DNA from: Helicobacter sp. 16-1353
GTDB taxonomy: Bacteria > Campylobacterota > Campylobacteria > Campylobacterales > Helicobacteraceae
Assembly (NCBI RefSeq): GCF_003288815.1
Contig: NZ_NHYM01000007.1
Coordinates: forward strand, 1 to 64,000
DNA length: 64,000 nt
Direction: 5' to 3'
In this document: in pieces, positions 17,800 to 26,735 of the stretch
Layout of the letters: each line of letters opens with the position of its first letter
Numbering within the stretch: position 1 is the first letter of the stretch
The notes under the pieces: model-generated
What the model saw: only the letters and a program-made list of their open reading frames with translations
What the model was told of the DNA's origin: nothing
The model's database searches: none
Program-made: the position numbers and the translations under genes

Positions 17800-18963
17800 T
17801 TAATCTTTACTTTTTGTTACAGCAGAAATAGCAGCATGTGCAGCAATACCAATTGCAGTAGCACTCAATAGCACAATGCCAATAGTATCAGCAGTCTTGT
17901 CTGCACCCAAGCCATCAAATTTTGTTGCATATAGTTTATTTGCAAGTGGCTCTTCAAATGGACTCATAGTATCCCAGAAATTCGGCTCACTACAACCGAT
18001 ACATCCGTGCCCAGCTCTTACAGGCCAACTTGTGTGGTCGTTAAACCCAAGTCTAGAGCAGTTATTAAATGTATATGGACCTTTACAACCCACTTTATAC
18101 AAGCAATATCCATTTTGTGCTCCCTCATCACCGAAGCTTTGGACGAATTCTCCAGCATCAAAATGTCCTCTTCTCTCGCATAAATCGTGGATTCTATGTC
18201 CGTAAGCCCAAGTTGGGCGATTATACGCATCGATTGCTGGAAGTGTGCCAAATAAAATAAAATGCAATACGCTTCCTACGATATTTTTCTCACTTGGCGG
18301 ACAGCCGGGGACATTTATCACAGGCTTATTTGTGATTTTGCTAAGTGGCATTGCATTTGTTGGATTTGGATTTGCCGCTTGGACGCCACCAAAGCTAGAG
18401 CAAGTTCCAATAGCAAATATCGCTAAAGCGTCTTTTGCCGCTTCCCTTGCATTATGTGCTCCTGTAGCTCCGTGAGCCCCAATTGTGAGATAAAACTCAC
18501 TTCCACCAGATGGGATTCCGCCCTCTACCATAAGGATATATTTCCCTTTATAATCCCTTATAGCATTTTGCATATTCTCTTCTGCTTGCCACCCAGAGGC
18601 AGCCATAACGGTCTCGTGATATTCCAAGCTAATATAATCAAAAATTAGGCTATCTATGCTAGGTGTAGAGCTTCTAAGTAAGCTTTCGCTACAGCCCGTG
18701 CATTCCGCCATATGTAGCCAAACTACCGGAATTCGTCCAGCTAATTCCGCTGCTTTTGCTGTTAGCGGAATAAATGAGCTAGGAAGTGCTAGAGTAGCAG
18801 TCATAGCAGCTGCCCATTTCATAAAATCCCGTCTTGAAATTCCATTATTATCCAACATGTCTTTGACATTCCCACTATTTTTATCAATTCGTGTTGGTAA
18901 TTTTTCTAACTCCTCAAGCCTTTTTAAGGCTTCATTATATGCAAGATTATCCTTTTTAAACAT
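17800..18963 (-). CDS. hydA: HydA, small subunit of membrane-bound NiFe hydrogenase
   Basis: Iron-sulfur subunit carrying electrons from the NiFe site. A Tat signal is visible (SRRDFMKWAAAMTATLALPS, about 38-57), so the dimer is exported folded. Cluster ligands include MAECTGCSESLL, GTCSSFGG, VPGCPPSE, HDLCERRGHFDAGEF and HGCIGCSEPNFWD. A C-terminal TM helix (starting IGIVLLSATAIGIAAHAA) anchors it near HydC. First gene of hydABCDE; AAGGAG lies nine bases before ATG 18963. Confidence 0.95.
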   Translation of the reverse strand: MFKKDNLAYNEALKRLEELEKLPTRIDKNSGNVKDMLDNNGISRRDFMKWAAAMTATLALPSSFIPLTAKAAELAGRIPVVWLHMAECTGCSESLLRSSTPSIDSLIFDYISLEYHETVMAASGWQAEENMQNAIRDYKGKYILMVEGGIPSGGSEFYLTIGAHGATGAHNAREAAKDALAIFAIGTCSSFGGVQAANPNPTNAMPLSKITNKPVINVPGCPPSEKNIVGSVLHFILFGTLPAIDAYNRPTWAYGHRIHDLCERRGHFDAGEFVQSFGDEGAQNGYCLYKVGCKGPYTFNNCSRLGFNDHTSWPVRAGHGCIGCSEPNFWDTMSPFEEPLANKLYATKFDGLGADKTADTIGIVLLSATAIGIAAHAAISAVTKSKD

Positions 18964-19197
18964 TGATGAAATCTCCTTATCTTTAAAATAAATCTACAAA
19001 CTATAATAATACAAAACACTAAAATAAAAGTAACAATTTCTAATCTATTTTGCTATTTTCACTACTTTATTACAAAAAGTAATAACAAAAATAAACTATG
19101 AATTTTAGCATTAAAAAATATATTTTTCTTGATTATAATCTTGCTTATTTTTTAATATTTTATGCTAACTTTTATATATTTTAAGAATACAGAATCT
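18964..19197. promoter_or_regulatory. hyd operon upstream region with TTATTAC-N5-GTAATAA inverted repeat
   Basis: The spacer upstream of hydA holds a perfect seven-base inverted repeat at 19067-19085, about 105 bases before the hydA ATG. On the minus strand a TATTAT/TATAGT-like -10 region lies near 19000-19010. The repeat is placed as expected for an activator or repressor site. No match to a known operator such as NikR or Fur was established. Confidence 0.4.
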
Positions 19198-19740
19198 TTA
19201 AGAATAAATCTTATTTTTTACCCTAATTGCAAAAATATAAAAAAATGGCGTATTAATCAAACTTAGTATAATTTTCACACTAAAATCAAGTAATGCACTA
19301 ATAACCACCGCTTTGAATCCCCAAGTAGCCAAAAATGCGATATGGAAAAAAATCATAGTATCAAAAAATTGTGCGATTATCGTGGAGGCATTATTCCTAA
19401 GCCACCATAGTTTTGGAAATAGTTTTTTCAGCATAAAAAATATATAAACATCTAGATGTTGCGAAATAAAGAATGCGAAAATAGAAGCAATAGCCACAGA
19501 AGGTTGCGAGATAAAAAAAGATGGCAAAAACGCAAATAAGATTCCATAACGAAGCATTTTTAACACATCTTTTTTATTATATTTTTCACTCAAAATATCG
19601 AGGAATAAAAAACTAAAAGGATATATCAAAGCTCCGTAAGTAAGGTAAGAGGAGCCGATTTTAAACTGCACACTATAATTTGCCAAAACAACAATAAATG
19701 CAAAAATAAAAGCAGTGATAAAAATCATTTTAGAAGACAA
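19198..19740 (-). CDS. VUT family queuosine precursor transporter (YhhQ type)
   Basis: An integral membrane protein of 180 residues with about six TM helices. Segments ANYSVQFKIG, LTYGALIYPFSFLFLDILSE and AQFFDTMIFFHIAFL fit the YhhQ/VUT family, which takes up queuosine precursors such as preQ0/preQ1. The start is TTG 19740: AAAGGA lies about seven bases upstream on the coding strand, while ATG 19728 has none. It follows the coiled-coil protein gene after 16 bases. Function is by family. Confidence 0.75.
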   Translation of the reverse strand: MSSKMIFITAFIFAFIVVLANYSVQFKIGSSYLTYGALIYPFSFLFLDILSEKYNKKDVLKMLRYGILFAFLPSFFISQPSVAIASIFAFFISQHLDVYIFFMLKKLFPKLWWLRNNASTIIAQFFDTMIFFHIAFLATWGFKAVVISALLDFSVKIILSLINTPFFYIFAIRVKNKIYS

Positions 19741-19756
19741 GAATAATCCTTTACAT

Positions 19757-20227
19757 CTAATGAATATCAGCTAATTTTAGTGTAAATTCTACTTCGCTTT
19801 TTGTTATCATTAATTCTTTTGCGATAGATTCCACACTCCAACCATCTTTAAACATTGCTATTATTTTTCTATCATCGACATTGCTTGAACTACTTGGAAA
19901 GTAATTAAATTCTTTTATTTTATCTTCAATAATTGCAAGTTTATTATCCACATATTCGCGGTCTTTTTCTATTATTGCATAAATATCGTTGATACTATTT
20001 CTAAAATCTTCCTTTAGGTTTTTTTGAAATTTTTCACTATATCCATTTTCTAATTCATTATTTTTTAGGAATTTCTGAATCTTATAAATTTCTTTATTTA
20101 GGTCGTCGAGTGATTTTTCATATCGGCTTAATCTCCTTTGAGATTCTCCATCTTTGATATAAAAAAATATAAGGATTAGCACAAAAAGAATAATCACTCC
20201 AAGATTTACAATAAGCATTCCGCTCAT
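19757..20227 (-). CDS. Membrane-anchored coiled-coil protein with HTH-like C terminus
   Basis: A 156-residue protein of no recognised function. Residues 5-24 form one TM helix; about 30-105 are charged and heptad-like, consistent with a coiled coil; residues about 118-156 (KIIAMFKDGWSVESIAKELM and the following TKSEVEFTLKLA) resemble a small helix-turn-helix, a pattern found in a conserved family with a short anchor and DNA-binding-like tail. It lies between a gene of unknown function and the VUT transporter, all on the minus strand. Whether the tail binds DNA is not known. Confidence 0.6.
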   Translation of the reverse strand: MSGMLIVNLGVIILFVLILIFFYIKDGESQRRLSRYEKSLDDLNKEIYKIQKFLKNNELENGYSEKFQKNLKEDFRNSINDIYAIIEKDREYVDNKLAIIEDKIKEFNYFPSSSSNVDDRKIIAMFKDGWSVESIAKELMITKSEVEFTLKLADIH

Positions 20228-20268
20228 AAATTTCCTTTAAATATTTAACTCTAATTTCGTATTTTAGC

Positions 20269-20811
20269 CTAAATTTTATTTCCTTGCTTTAGCTCTCTTA
20301 TAATACTTCTCTCCCTTGAGGCTATATAATTATCAAAATCAACTACATCTCTATTGTGCATTAGTATTATTTTAGCGATTTTTGGCTTTAATGCTTCAAA
20401 AAAAATAGGTATTTTTCTAATAGGAAAAACAGCAATATCTAATCTAGCATAATATTTTTTGTGAGATTCTAAAACATCATTTGCAAAAACCAATAAATTA
20501 TGTCCAATGGAATCCAAATATAATGTGGAATCTAATGCAATATATTCTTTCTTTTCACTATTCATTGTGTTAATGGAATTACTCAATGCATCTATTTTTC
20601 TATGTAATTCTACTAAGAGTTGTATAATAGGCTCACTTTCATCTACTATTTTGCCTCTTGCACGAATATTTTTAAGCCACGAGCCAATAGGGTCATCATT
20701 ATTTTCGGATAATAAATCAAATTCATTTTTAAATATTTCTTCATTATTATCTATTTTTGAAAATTCAATCTTAAGTGGTGCTTTTATAATCCTCGTTTCG
20801 AAATAATTCAT
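20269..20811 (-). CDS. Conserved hypothetical protein of Helicobacter/Campylobacter type
   Basis: A 180-residue soluble protein with no signal peptide or TM helix. Features are a conserved-looking WLKNIRARGK segment, the mid-region QLLVELHRKIDALSNSI, and the C-terminal VDFDNYIASRERSIIRELK, a pattern known from uncharacterised Campylobacterota proteins. The start overlaps the stop of the prenyltransferase gene by four bases, implying co-translation. I do not recognise a function. Confidence 0.6.
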   Translation of the reverse strand: MNYFETRIIKAPLKIEFSKIDNNEEIFKNEFDLLSENNDDPIGSWLKNIRARGKIVDESEPIIQLLVELHRKIDALSNSINTMNSEKKEYIALDSTLYLDSIGHNLLVFANDVLESHKKYYARLDIAVFPIRKIPIFFEALKPKIAKIILMHNRDVVDFDNYIASRERSIIRELKQGNKI

Positions 20812-21656
20812 AAAGCATAATCCAATATTATAAATATTAAAAATACAAATCCCAAATAGCCATTTGTTTGAAAAAATGCTTTTGGGATATTTAAAAAATC
20901 TTTATTAACTAAATAATGCTCATAAACTAACATTATAACAGCACTTAAAAGTCCTAAATATGAGAAGATTCCGCCATTACTATAAATTACAAATAAAAGC
21001 CAAAACAAACAAGCCATTATATGGCAAAGCCTAGAAATAATTAATGTTGCTTTTACACCATATTTAGAAGGTATTGAAAATAGCCCATTATCTTTATCAA
21101 ACTCAATATCCTGTAAAGAATATAATAAATCAAATCCCGCAACCCAAAACATAACGCCAATAGCTAAACATATGCTCCATAGCGGAATGCTTCCTAAAAC
21201 TGCTATAACTCCAGCTATCGGGGCAAGAGAAAGGGATAATCCAAGTATAAAATGTGCTAAAACGCTAAATCGTTTGAAATATGAATAAATGGCTAAAATA
21301 AATAAAAATGGCAAGGATAATTTAAGTGCTAAATCATTTACTAAATATGATATAAAAATAAATAAAACTGCATTAATGATAACAAAAATAAGTATCCCAA
21401 AAGATGAGATTCTACCATCAACACTTGGGCGATATTTGGTTCGTGGATTTTCCTTGTCTATATCTATATCGCAAAAACGATTAAAAGCCATCGCGAAATT
21501 TCTAGCACTAATTAAAGCTATGGCACAAAGCATTAGAATCTCCCAGCCAAACCAGCCTTTTGCCGCAACTACCATAGCAATTAAAATAAAAGCTGATGAA
21601 AATATGGTATGTTGAAATACAACTAATTCACTTAGAATCTTAAGTTTTTTAAACAT
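20808..21656 (-). CDS. UbiA family prenyltransferase, probably menaquinone synthesis (MqnP)
   Basis: Membrane prenyltransferase attaching a polyprenyl chain to an aromatic acid. Both Asp-rich motifs are present: NRFCDIDIDKENPRTKYRP (binding of prenyl diphosphate through Mg2+) and SLQDIEFDKDNGLFSIPSKYG. About nine hydrophobic helices, 282 residues. Campylobacterota make menaquinone by the futalosine route, where the UbiA homologue MqnP does this step, so it is more likely MqnP than a ubiquinone enzyme. It shares one base with the DUF502 gene. In H. pylori the homologue also lies beside comEC. Confidence 0.85.
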   Translation of the reverse strand: MFKKLKILSELVVFQHTIFSSAFILIAMVVAAKGWFGWEILMLCAIALISARNFAMAFNRFCDIDIDKENPRTKYRPSVDGRISSFGILIFVIINAVLFIFISYLVNDLALKLSLPFLFILAIYSYFKRFSVLAHFILGLSLSLAPIAGVIAVLGSIPLWSICLAIGVMFWVAGFDLLYSLQDIEFDKDNGLFSIPSKYGVKATLIISRLCHIMACLFWLLFVIYSNGGIFSYLGLLSAVIMLVYEHYLVNKDFLNIPKAFFQTNGYLGFVFLIFIILDYAL

Positions 21657-22198
21657 TATTTTATACCCAATGAAACTAATTTCTTAAATCCATTTGCTAC
21701 GCTCAAATCGCTTTTCTCAACACTATCTTTTTTAGCATTTAGCAAGAATCCAGAAGTAGGATTCGGCGTAGTGGGGACAAAAACCCAATATGAATCTTCT
21801 AATTCTTTTGTTACAAAGCCCATTACCTTATAATCATTTATCGTTACATATACTACGCCTAAATAATTATCCGCACTTTTTCCAGAAAATAGATTTACCG
21901 CTTCTTTAAGTGTAGAGTAAATAGATGCTATAACGGGAATCTTGCCAATTATAAGCTCTGTGATTTTTAATATTATGGCATCTCTATTTCTCTCCACAAC
22001 AAAACCCAATAAAAAGAAAAATACAATAACCAAAATACAAATTATAGTCGTCGCTAGAAAACTACCAGCTGTGCTTGAAAATATATAATATACAATGCCA
22101 CTAATTGCATTATATACGATTTTTATAAGCCATAATAAGATTATTATCGGTAGTAAGGCTAAGATTCCCTTGAAAAAATATGATAAAAATGTATTCAT
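21656..22198 (-). CDS. DUF502 membrane protein
   Basis: A 180-residue protein with two TM helices near residues 7-35 and 45-70, then the DUF502 signature KIPVIASIYSTLKEAVNLF and VPTTPNPTSGFLL. The family is widespread, with no firmly established function. The start overlaps the comEC stop by four bases and the stop overlaps the prenyltransferase start by one, so all three are translationally coupled. Confidence 0.8.
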   Translation of the reverse strand: MNTFLSYFFKGILALLPIIILLWLIKIVYNAISGIVYYIFSSTAGSFLATTIICILVIVFFFLLGFVVERNRDAIILKITELIIGKIPVIASIYSTLKEAVNLFSGKSADNYLGVVYVTINDYKVMGFVTKELEDSYWVFVPTTPNPTSGFLLNAKKDSVEKSDLSVANGFKKLVSLGIK

Positions 22199-23514
22199 AA
22201 AAAGTCCTTTACAAATAGTAATACTCCATATAGAAAATAGATTCCAGATAGAGCAAGAAGTAATAAATAGATTCGCTTAGAAAACATTGCCATCAACGAA
22301 CAAACTATAAAAATAATAAAAAACCAAAATGGCGTTTGTAATTTTACATTAAAAAAATCATAATTTATAACAGCAAAGAGTGGCTCATCTAAGATTCCCC
22401 CAAATCCTATAATATGCAATAATAACACTAATGGATAAAAAACCACAAAAGCAATCGCTATTAATGGTGATAATAATTGATACAAACTAAATTCATAGAA
22501 AAAATAATGCGCAATGGGTAGCATATTTAAAAATACAATAAAATTTAATAGCAACACAAATTGCCAATTTTTGATTTTTGGAATATGCCTAAGATATAGA
22601 TAAATATAGAATACACCGCTAACAGAAAGCCAGAATCCAATAGAAAAAAAGATTTTAGGAAATAACGCCAATATAAACAAAGCACATATAAAAAGTAGTT
22701 TAAAGCTAAGCAATTTTATCCCAGAATACAGCACAAAAAACCCAAATGCAAACATCACAAATGAGCGTAAAAAGCTAGGATTAAAATCAAGCACAATGAG
22801 ATATAAAAATGCGATAATTAGAATCATAAAATTTAAGTCATAAAATTCATTTCTATAACTAAAATATCTTTTTTGTAGGATTCTATAAATTGGTGCAAAA
22901 ACGATATATAAAGCGAGTGTTAAGATTCCAAGATGGAATCCACTAATAGCAAAAACATGTGCTATCCCAAGAGATGCGGTAACTTCCCTAAGTTTCGGTT
23001 CCATCGGGTGTGCTAAAAATATATTTTTATACAATGAACCAAGCAAATTTATCTCAAATTCACCAGATTTATATAGATATTTATCGCTATGCTGGGAATC
23101 TATATATTCATTAACACCACTTCTATAATCCTTTTTATTGGTTAATGAAATATCAAAACTAATAATAAAACAGCTTTTTAGGTATTGCAAAAAATTACAA
23201 TCCTTACCTAAAATCCCATAAACACGGACAAATCTACCTCTTATATCTCTTAAATCATCTCTTGATATAGTGTAGAATATTTCCCCATCAATGCTTTTGA
23301 GTTTTAATACAAAATAATTTTTATCCGGCTTTTTGTATTGCAATAGCACTTGTGCATTAATATTGACATTTTTTTCTTTTGTGAGATTCTTGTATTTATA
23401 ATATTCATAGGAAATAGAAGCAATAAATATAAGTAAAATAATTATTAGAAAATAAATCCAATCTTTAGTATTATTAATCAAATCTAATTCTAACGAAGAA
23501 TGGATAGTTTTCAT
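22195..23514 (-). CDS. comEC: ComEC/Rec2 family DNA uptake channel
   Basis: Inner membrane channel for single-stranded DNA during natural transformation. Seen are an N-terminal TM helix, an OB-like extracytoplasmic part, and the competence domain with ASLGIAHVFAISGFHLGIL, followed by about eight hydrophobic helices. At 439 residues it lacks the C-terminal metallo-beta-lactamase domain of the long Bacillus form, as usual in Campylobacterota. H. pylori has ubiA - comEC - dnaB in this order; here a glycan block separates comEC from dnaB. Confidence 0.88.
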   Translation of the reverse strand: MKTIHSSLELDLINNTKDWIYFLIIILLIFIASISYEYYKYKNLTKEKNVNINAQVLLQYKKPDKNYFVLKLKSIDGEIFYTISRDDLRDIRGRFVRVYGILGKDCNFLQYLKSCFIISFDISLTNKKDYRSGVNEYIDSQHSDKYLYKSGEFEINLLGSLYKNIFLAHPMEPKLREVTASLGIAHVFAISGFHLGILTLALYIVFAPIYRILQKRYFSYRNEFYDLNFMILIIAFLYLIVLDFNPSFLRSFVMFAFGFFVLYSGIKLLSFKLLFICALFILALFPKIFFSIGFWLSVSGVFYIYLYLRHIPKIKNWQFVLLLNFIVFLNMLPIAHYFFYEFSLYQLLSPLIAIAFVVFYPLVLLLHIIGFGGILDEPLFAVINYDFFNVKLQTPFWFFIIFIVCSLMAMFSKRIYLLLLALSGIYFLYGVLLFVKDFL

Positions 23515-23629
23515 ATTCTCCCTTAAAAATCCATTGAAACAATTGAATATTACTTGATAAAATAATACCTAAAAGAATCTATGTCTTGCTTATATATTTC
23601 AAGTATAAATTATAAGTTTAAATTTCATT

Positions 23630-26464
23630 TTATTGTTGTAGCAAATTTTCCCAAAGCCCTCTAATCGCCTCTTTGGAGAATTTTTCTTGCACGATTTGCT
23701 TGGCATTTTTGCCAAAATTTTCTCGCATTTTCTCATCGCTCATTAGCATTTTTAGGGAATCTGCAAAGGCATTCAAGTCATTATCGCTCACCAAAAAGCC
23801 ACTTTTTTCATTCTCAATTATATCGCTTGGTCCAGTTTTGACATCAAAAGCCACGCTTGGTAGCCCAAAATATCCGCTCTCTAAAAGCACCATTCCAAAG
23901 CCCTCATAGTGGCTTGTAAGTGCATAAATGCTAGATTTGGCATACTCATTTTGGATATTTTTAGTAAATGGTTTTAGCACTATGGAATCGCCCAAATTCG
24001 CCGCTTTTATTTTTTTCCAAAGCTCATTTTTTAGGATTCCATCGCCTACAATGTGGAGCTGCCACTTGGAAAACTCCGCCTTGAAGCTAGAATCTTGTGC
24101 CAAAATCGCCCAAATATCAATAAGCCGCAAAAATCCCTTTTGATTATCGTCCATTCGCCCAATGGATAGGACGATTTTTTGGCGAGATTTTTGGGAATCT
24201 ATGGGGCTAAAAGGCGTTAGGAAGTTTGGAATTACAGCGATATTTTTATGATATTTCTGCCAAGTTTCTAGCTCTTTTTTGGAGAGAATAACAAGCATAT
24301 CAAAGTAATTATTTCGCTTGTGATAGCGAGTGAAATTTAGATGAATTAGCTTGATATATTTTGCGACTTTGTGGCGGAAAATAGGCGTATAAACCCAGTC
24401 GCTAATGATGAAAAAATCAATATCTTTATAGCGTTTTTTAATATGGAAGCTTAAAAGTGGCTTATAGAGATTTTTAAAATAGAATTTTTTAAGCACATTT
24501 TGCGTCCATTTGGCACTAAAATCACTCTCGCCAATATCGCAATAAAAGCTAAGTTTGACATTTTTTAGACTATAGGGCAGAGTTTTATTGCTTCGATAAA
24601 AGCTTAGAATTTCCACGCTATGCCCACTTTCCGCGAACAAATTCGCTAGATTTACCACCACACGCTCCGCTCCGCCAGTGATAGAAATATCGCCGATAGT
24701 TAGCAAAATGCGTTTGGGCGATTTGTGGGGGTTGGTGAGATTTGGACTATGTGAAACTGTTGGATTATGTGGATTTTCTAAACTCGCTAGATTCTGCGAG
24801 ATTCCTAGATTGCGCGGAATCTGTGTTTTAAGCAAAAATCCCATTACAAAGCCAAACATTATAAAAATCGGCTCTAAGATTATGGGATAAATCGCATCAA
24901 AAACGCTCTGTGTGGCAAGTCCGCAAAGGAAAATAAGAAATGATAATGCGATAAATGTGGTCGTTGAATCTTGCTCTATTAGATTCTGCTTCGGTAGATT
25001 CTTGGGCGGATTTTTGCTAGATTCCACATTTTCCGGAGATTCCACATTTTTGGCAGAATCTAAAACTTTCGTAGAATCTAACATTTTCGTAGAATGCTCC
25101 GGCGAATCTAACCCAAGCGATTTATTTAACGCCCTTTTTGCGCTAACAAACATAAAAATATACATCATTACCACAAGTCCAAAGCCAAGAATCCCAAACA
25201 TAAAAAATAGGCTAACGACATAATTATGCGGAGAATTATAGAGATTTACGCCATCTCTAAGCGAGTAGGTGGAGTTTTGGAGATTTCGCGCTCTGGATTT
25301 TTCCGGATTCTGCCCCGCTTCTTTGTAGTAAATATATAGATAACTCCCAATATTAAAGGGGCTAAGCGTATGTGGGACAAATGGCGAATCTAGGGCGGAT
25401 AGAAAGGTGGACTTTCCCATAGCAATGCGAGAGAGCGAAGAGTGCTCCCAAGTAATCTCGCTTTTGCCGTTTTTTGTGCTTTCGCTCTTGCACTCCAACC
25501 AGCCATTAAAGCAGCCCTCGTCATATTTCCCCATTTCCCTTGGCGGAGTGTTCCACACGATGTGGAAGTTATCAACCATATGGGCGAAATTGTATCTTGG
25601 CGGAAGATTCTTTGAAAACTCATAAGCCACAAAGAAAAATACAACTAAAAATATCCCAAAAATAGCTAGAATCCGCCGCTTATATGGGTATTTCCAAAAC
25701 ACAAAGCAAGAGCAAATCATCGCCATAAATGCCACTAAAAATGAGCGTTCGCTATTTGCGATTATGGCAATTAGGCAGATAGCAATAAGGACTAAAAATA
25801 TTGCCTTTTTCGCCCAGCTTCTAGCGATACAGAATCCCGCCAAAGCAAATGCACTAGGATAAAGCAGCCAGATATTATAAGTAAAAATCGACTGAAAGAA
25901 AAACGGCTCATTGTAGCCAAAGTCCCTACTCCACGAGCTAAAGTCATTTCTAATCCATACAAATATCGTAGCTACCACATTCACCGCACACATATAAACG
26001 AAAACATAAAAAAAGCCTAAAGCGTATTTTCTAGCGATGTAAAAGGCAAAAATATATGAGAGTAAAAACAGCAAAAAATACTTGAAAATATGGGAGTTTA
26101 TCTCCTTTAGCACTTGCGAGAAGCTAAGCGGCATAACGGTATCAAAAACCAGCAATAGCGAGATAAAAACTAGCCCCAAAAAAGTAAAAATGGGAATCTT
26201 AATCGCCCTAAAAGAATCTAACGAAATAAGCCTAAAATGCGTGATTATAAGCACCACTCCGCCAAGTAAAAAGAAAGTTTGCGTCCTTAGAGAGCCGTTA
26301 ATACCGAATGCATACAAAATCATACCGATAGCAAATAGGGCAAATGTGATTATTTGGGACTTTGGAGATGGTGCATTGTGTGGCGTTGGGCTTTGGAGCG
26401 TTACTTGGTGTGGTAGAAACTCTGTGGGCGATATGGCATTGTGTGGCGTTAGGGGCTTTTTCAT
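23630..26464 (-). CDS. O-antigen ligase / GT4 glycosyltransferase fusion
   Basis: A 944-residue fusion. Residues about 40-550 are a polytopic membrane domain of the Wzy_C/WaaL ligase type; the large periplasmic loop carries the typical NSPHNYVVSLFFMFGILG near 410-428. Residues about 586-944 are a GT4 transferase: ITGGAERVVVNLANLF at the N-terminal fold and YEGFGMVLLESG, the E-x7-E donor motif, near 855. Two low-complexity linkers lie at about 450-500 (Asp-Ser/Glu-Ser repeats) and 550-585. The first 35 residues hold a TPHNA-containing repeat. It probably builds and transfers a surface glycan. Richer in G+C than its neighbours; it sits between comEC and the second ligase. Confidence 0.8.
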   Translation of the reverse strand: MKKPLTPHNAISPTEFLPHQVTLQSPTPHNAPSPKSQIITFALFAIGMILYAFGINGSLRTQTFFLLGGVVLIITHFRLISLDSFRAIKIPIFTFLGLVFISLLLVFDTVMPLSFSQVLKEINSHIFKYFLLFLLSYIFAFYIARKYALGFFYVFVYMCAVNVVATIFVWIRNDFSSWSRDFGYNEPFFFQSIFTYNIWLLYPSAFALAGFCIARSWAKKAIFLVLIAICLIAIIANSERSFLVAFMAMICSCFVFWKYPYKRRILAIFGIFLVVFFFVAYEFSKNLPPRYNFAHMVDNFHIVWNTPPREMGKYDEGCFNGWLECKSESTKNGKSEITWEHSSLSRIAMGKSTFLSALDSPFVPHTLSPFNIGSYLYIYYKEAGQNPEKSRARNLQNSTYSLRDGVNLYNSPHNYVVSLFFMFGILGFGLVVMMYIFMFVSAKRALNKSLGLDSPEHSTKMLDSTKVLDSAKNVESPENVESSKNPPKNLPKQNLIEQDSTTTFIALSFLIFLCGLATQSVFDAIYPIILEPIFIMFGFVMGFLLKTQIPRNLGISQNLASLENPHNPTVSHSPNLTNPHKSPKRILLTIGDISITGGAERVVVNLANLFAESGHSVEILSFYRSNKTLPYSLKNVKLSFYCDIGESDFSAKWTQNVLKKFYFKNLYKPLLSFHIKKRYKDIDFFIISDWVYTPIFRHKVAKYIKLIHLNFTRYHKRNNYFDMLVILSKKELETWQKYHKNIAVIPNFLTPFSPIDSQKSRQKIVLSIGRMDDNQKGFLRLIDIWAILAQDSSFKAEFSKWQLHIVGDGILKNELWKKIKAANLGDSIVLKPFTKNIQNEYAKSSIYALTSHYEGFGMVLLESGYFGLPSVAFDVKTGPSDIIENEKSGFLVSDNDLNAFADSLKMLMSDEKMRENFGKNAKQIVQEKFSKEAIRGLWENLLQQ
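26372..26455 (-). repeat. Imperfect direct repeat at the start of the fusion gene
   Basis: GCATTGTGTGGCGTT occurs near 26372 and again near 26437 (plus strand), 66 bases apart, so the reading frame is kept. It encodes the repeated TPHNA residues at protein positions 6-10 and 27-31. Confidence 0.5.
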
Positions 26465-26735
26465 ATCGCCACCTTAGCTGGATATGTAATTGATAATGTG
26501 GCAGATTTTTTATGGGTGGAGAATCTAGCGTTTAAAAAACTTAGTTGGCGGAATCCAAAAGCGAAACTAAAAGAAGCGAATCTAAAGAGATTAAATCGTT
26601 TGTGGAATCCAAAAGTGGAGAATCTAAAAAGGGCGAATAAGTGGGATTTGAATGTGAAAAGATTTAGAAGAAAAAATTTGAGTGGTGTGAAAAATTTTAG
26701 TGGCGAAAGATTCCGCCACTTTTTAAAAGAGTGTT
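26465..26735. other. Spacer between two ligase genes, full of GAATC words
   Basis: No convincing gene. The 271 bases hold many GAATCC/GAATCT and GTGGAATCC repeats. A plus-strand open frame (26498-26821) exists but is built from these words and is antisense to the ligase gene end. May be decayed coding sequence. Confidence 0.5.

Noticed and set aside
16190-18648. Several plus-strand frames opposite hydA and hydB
   Set aside because: Shadow frames of strongly coding hydrogenase genes; no start signals or domains.
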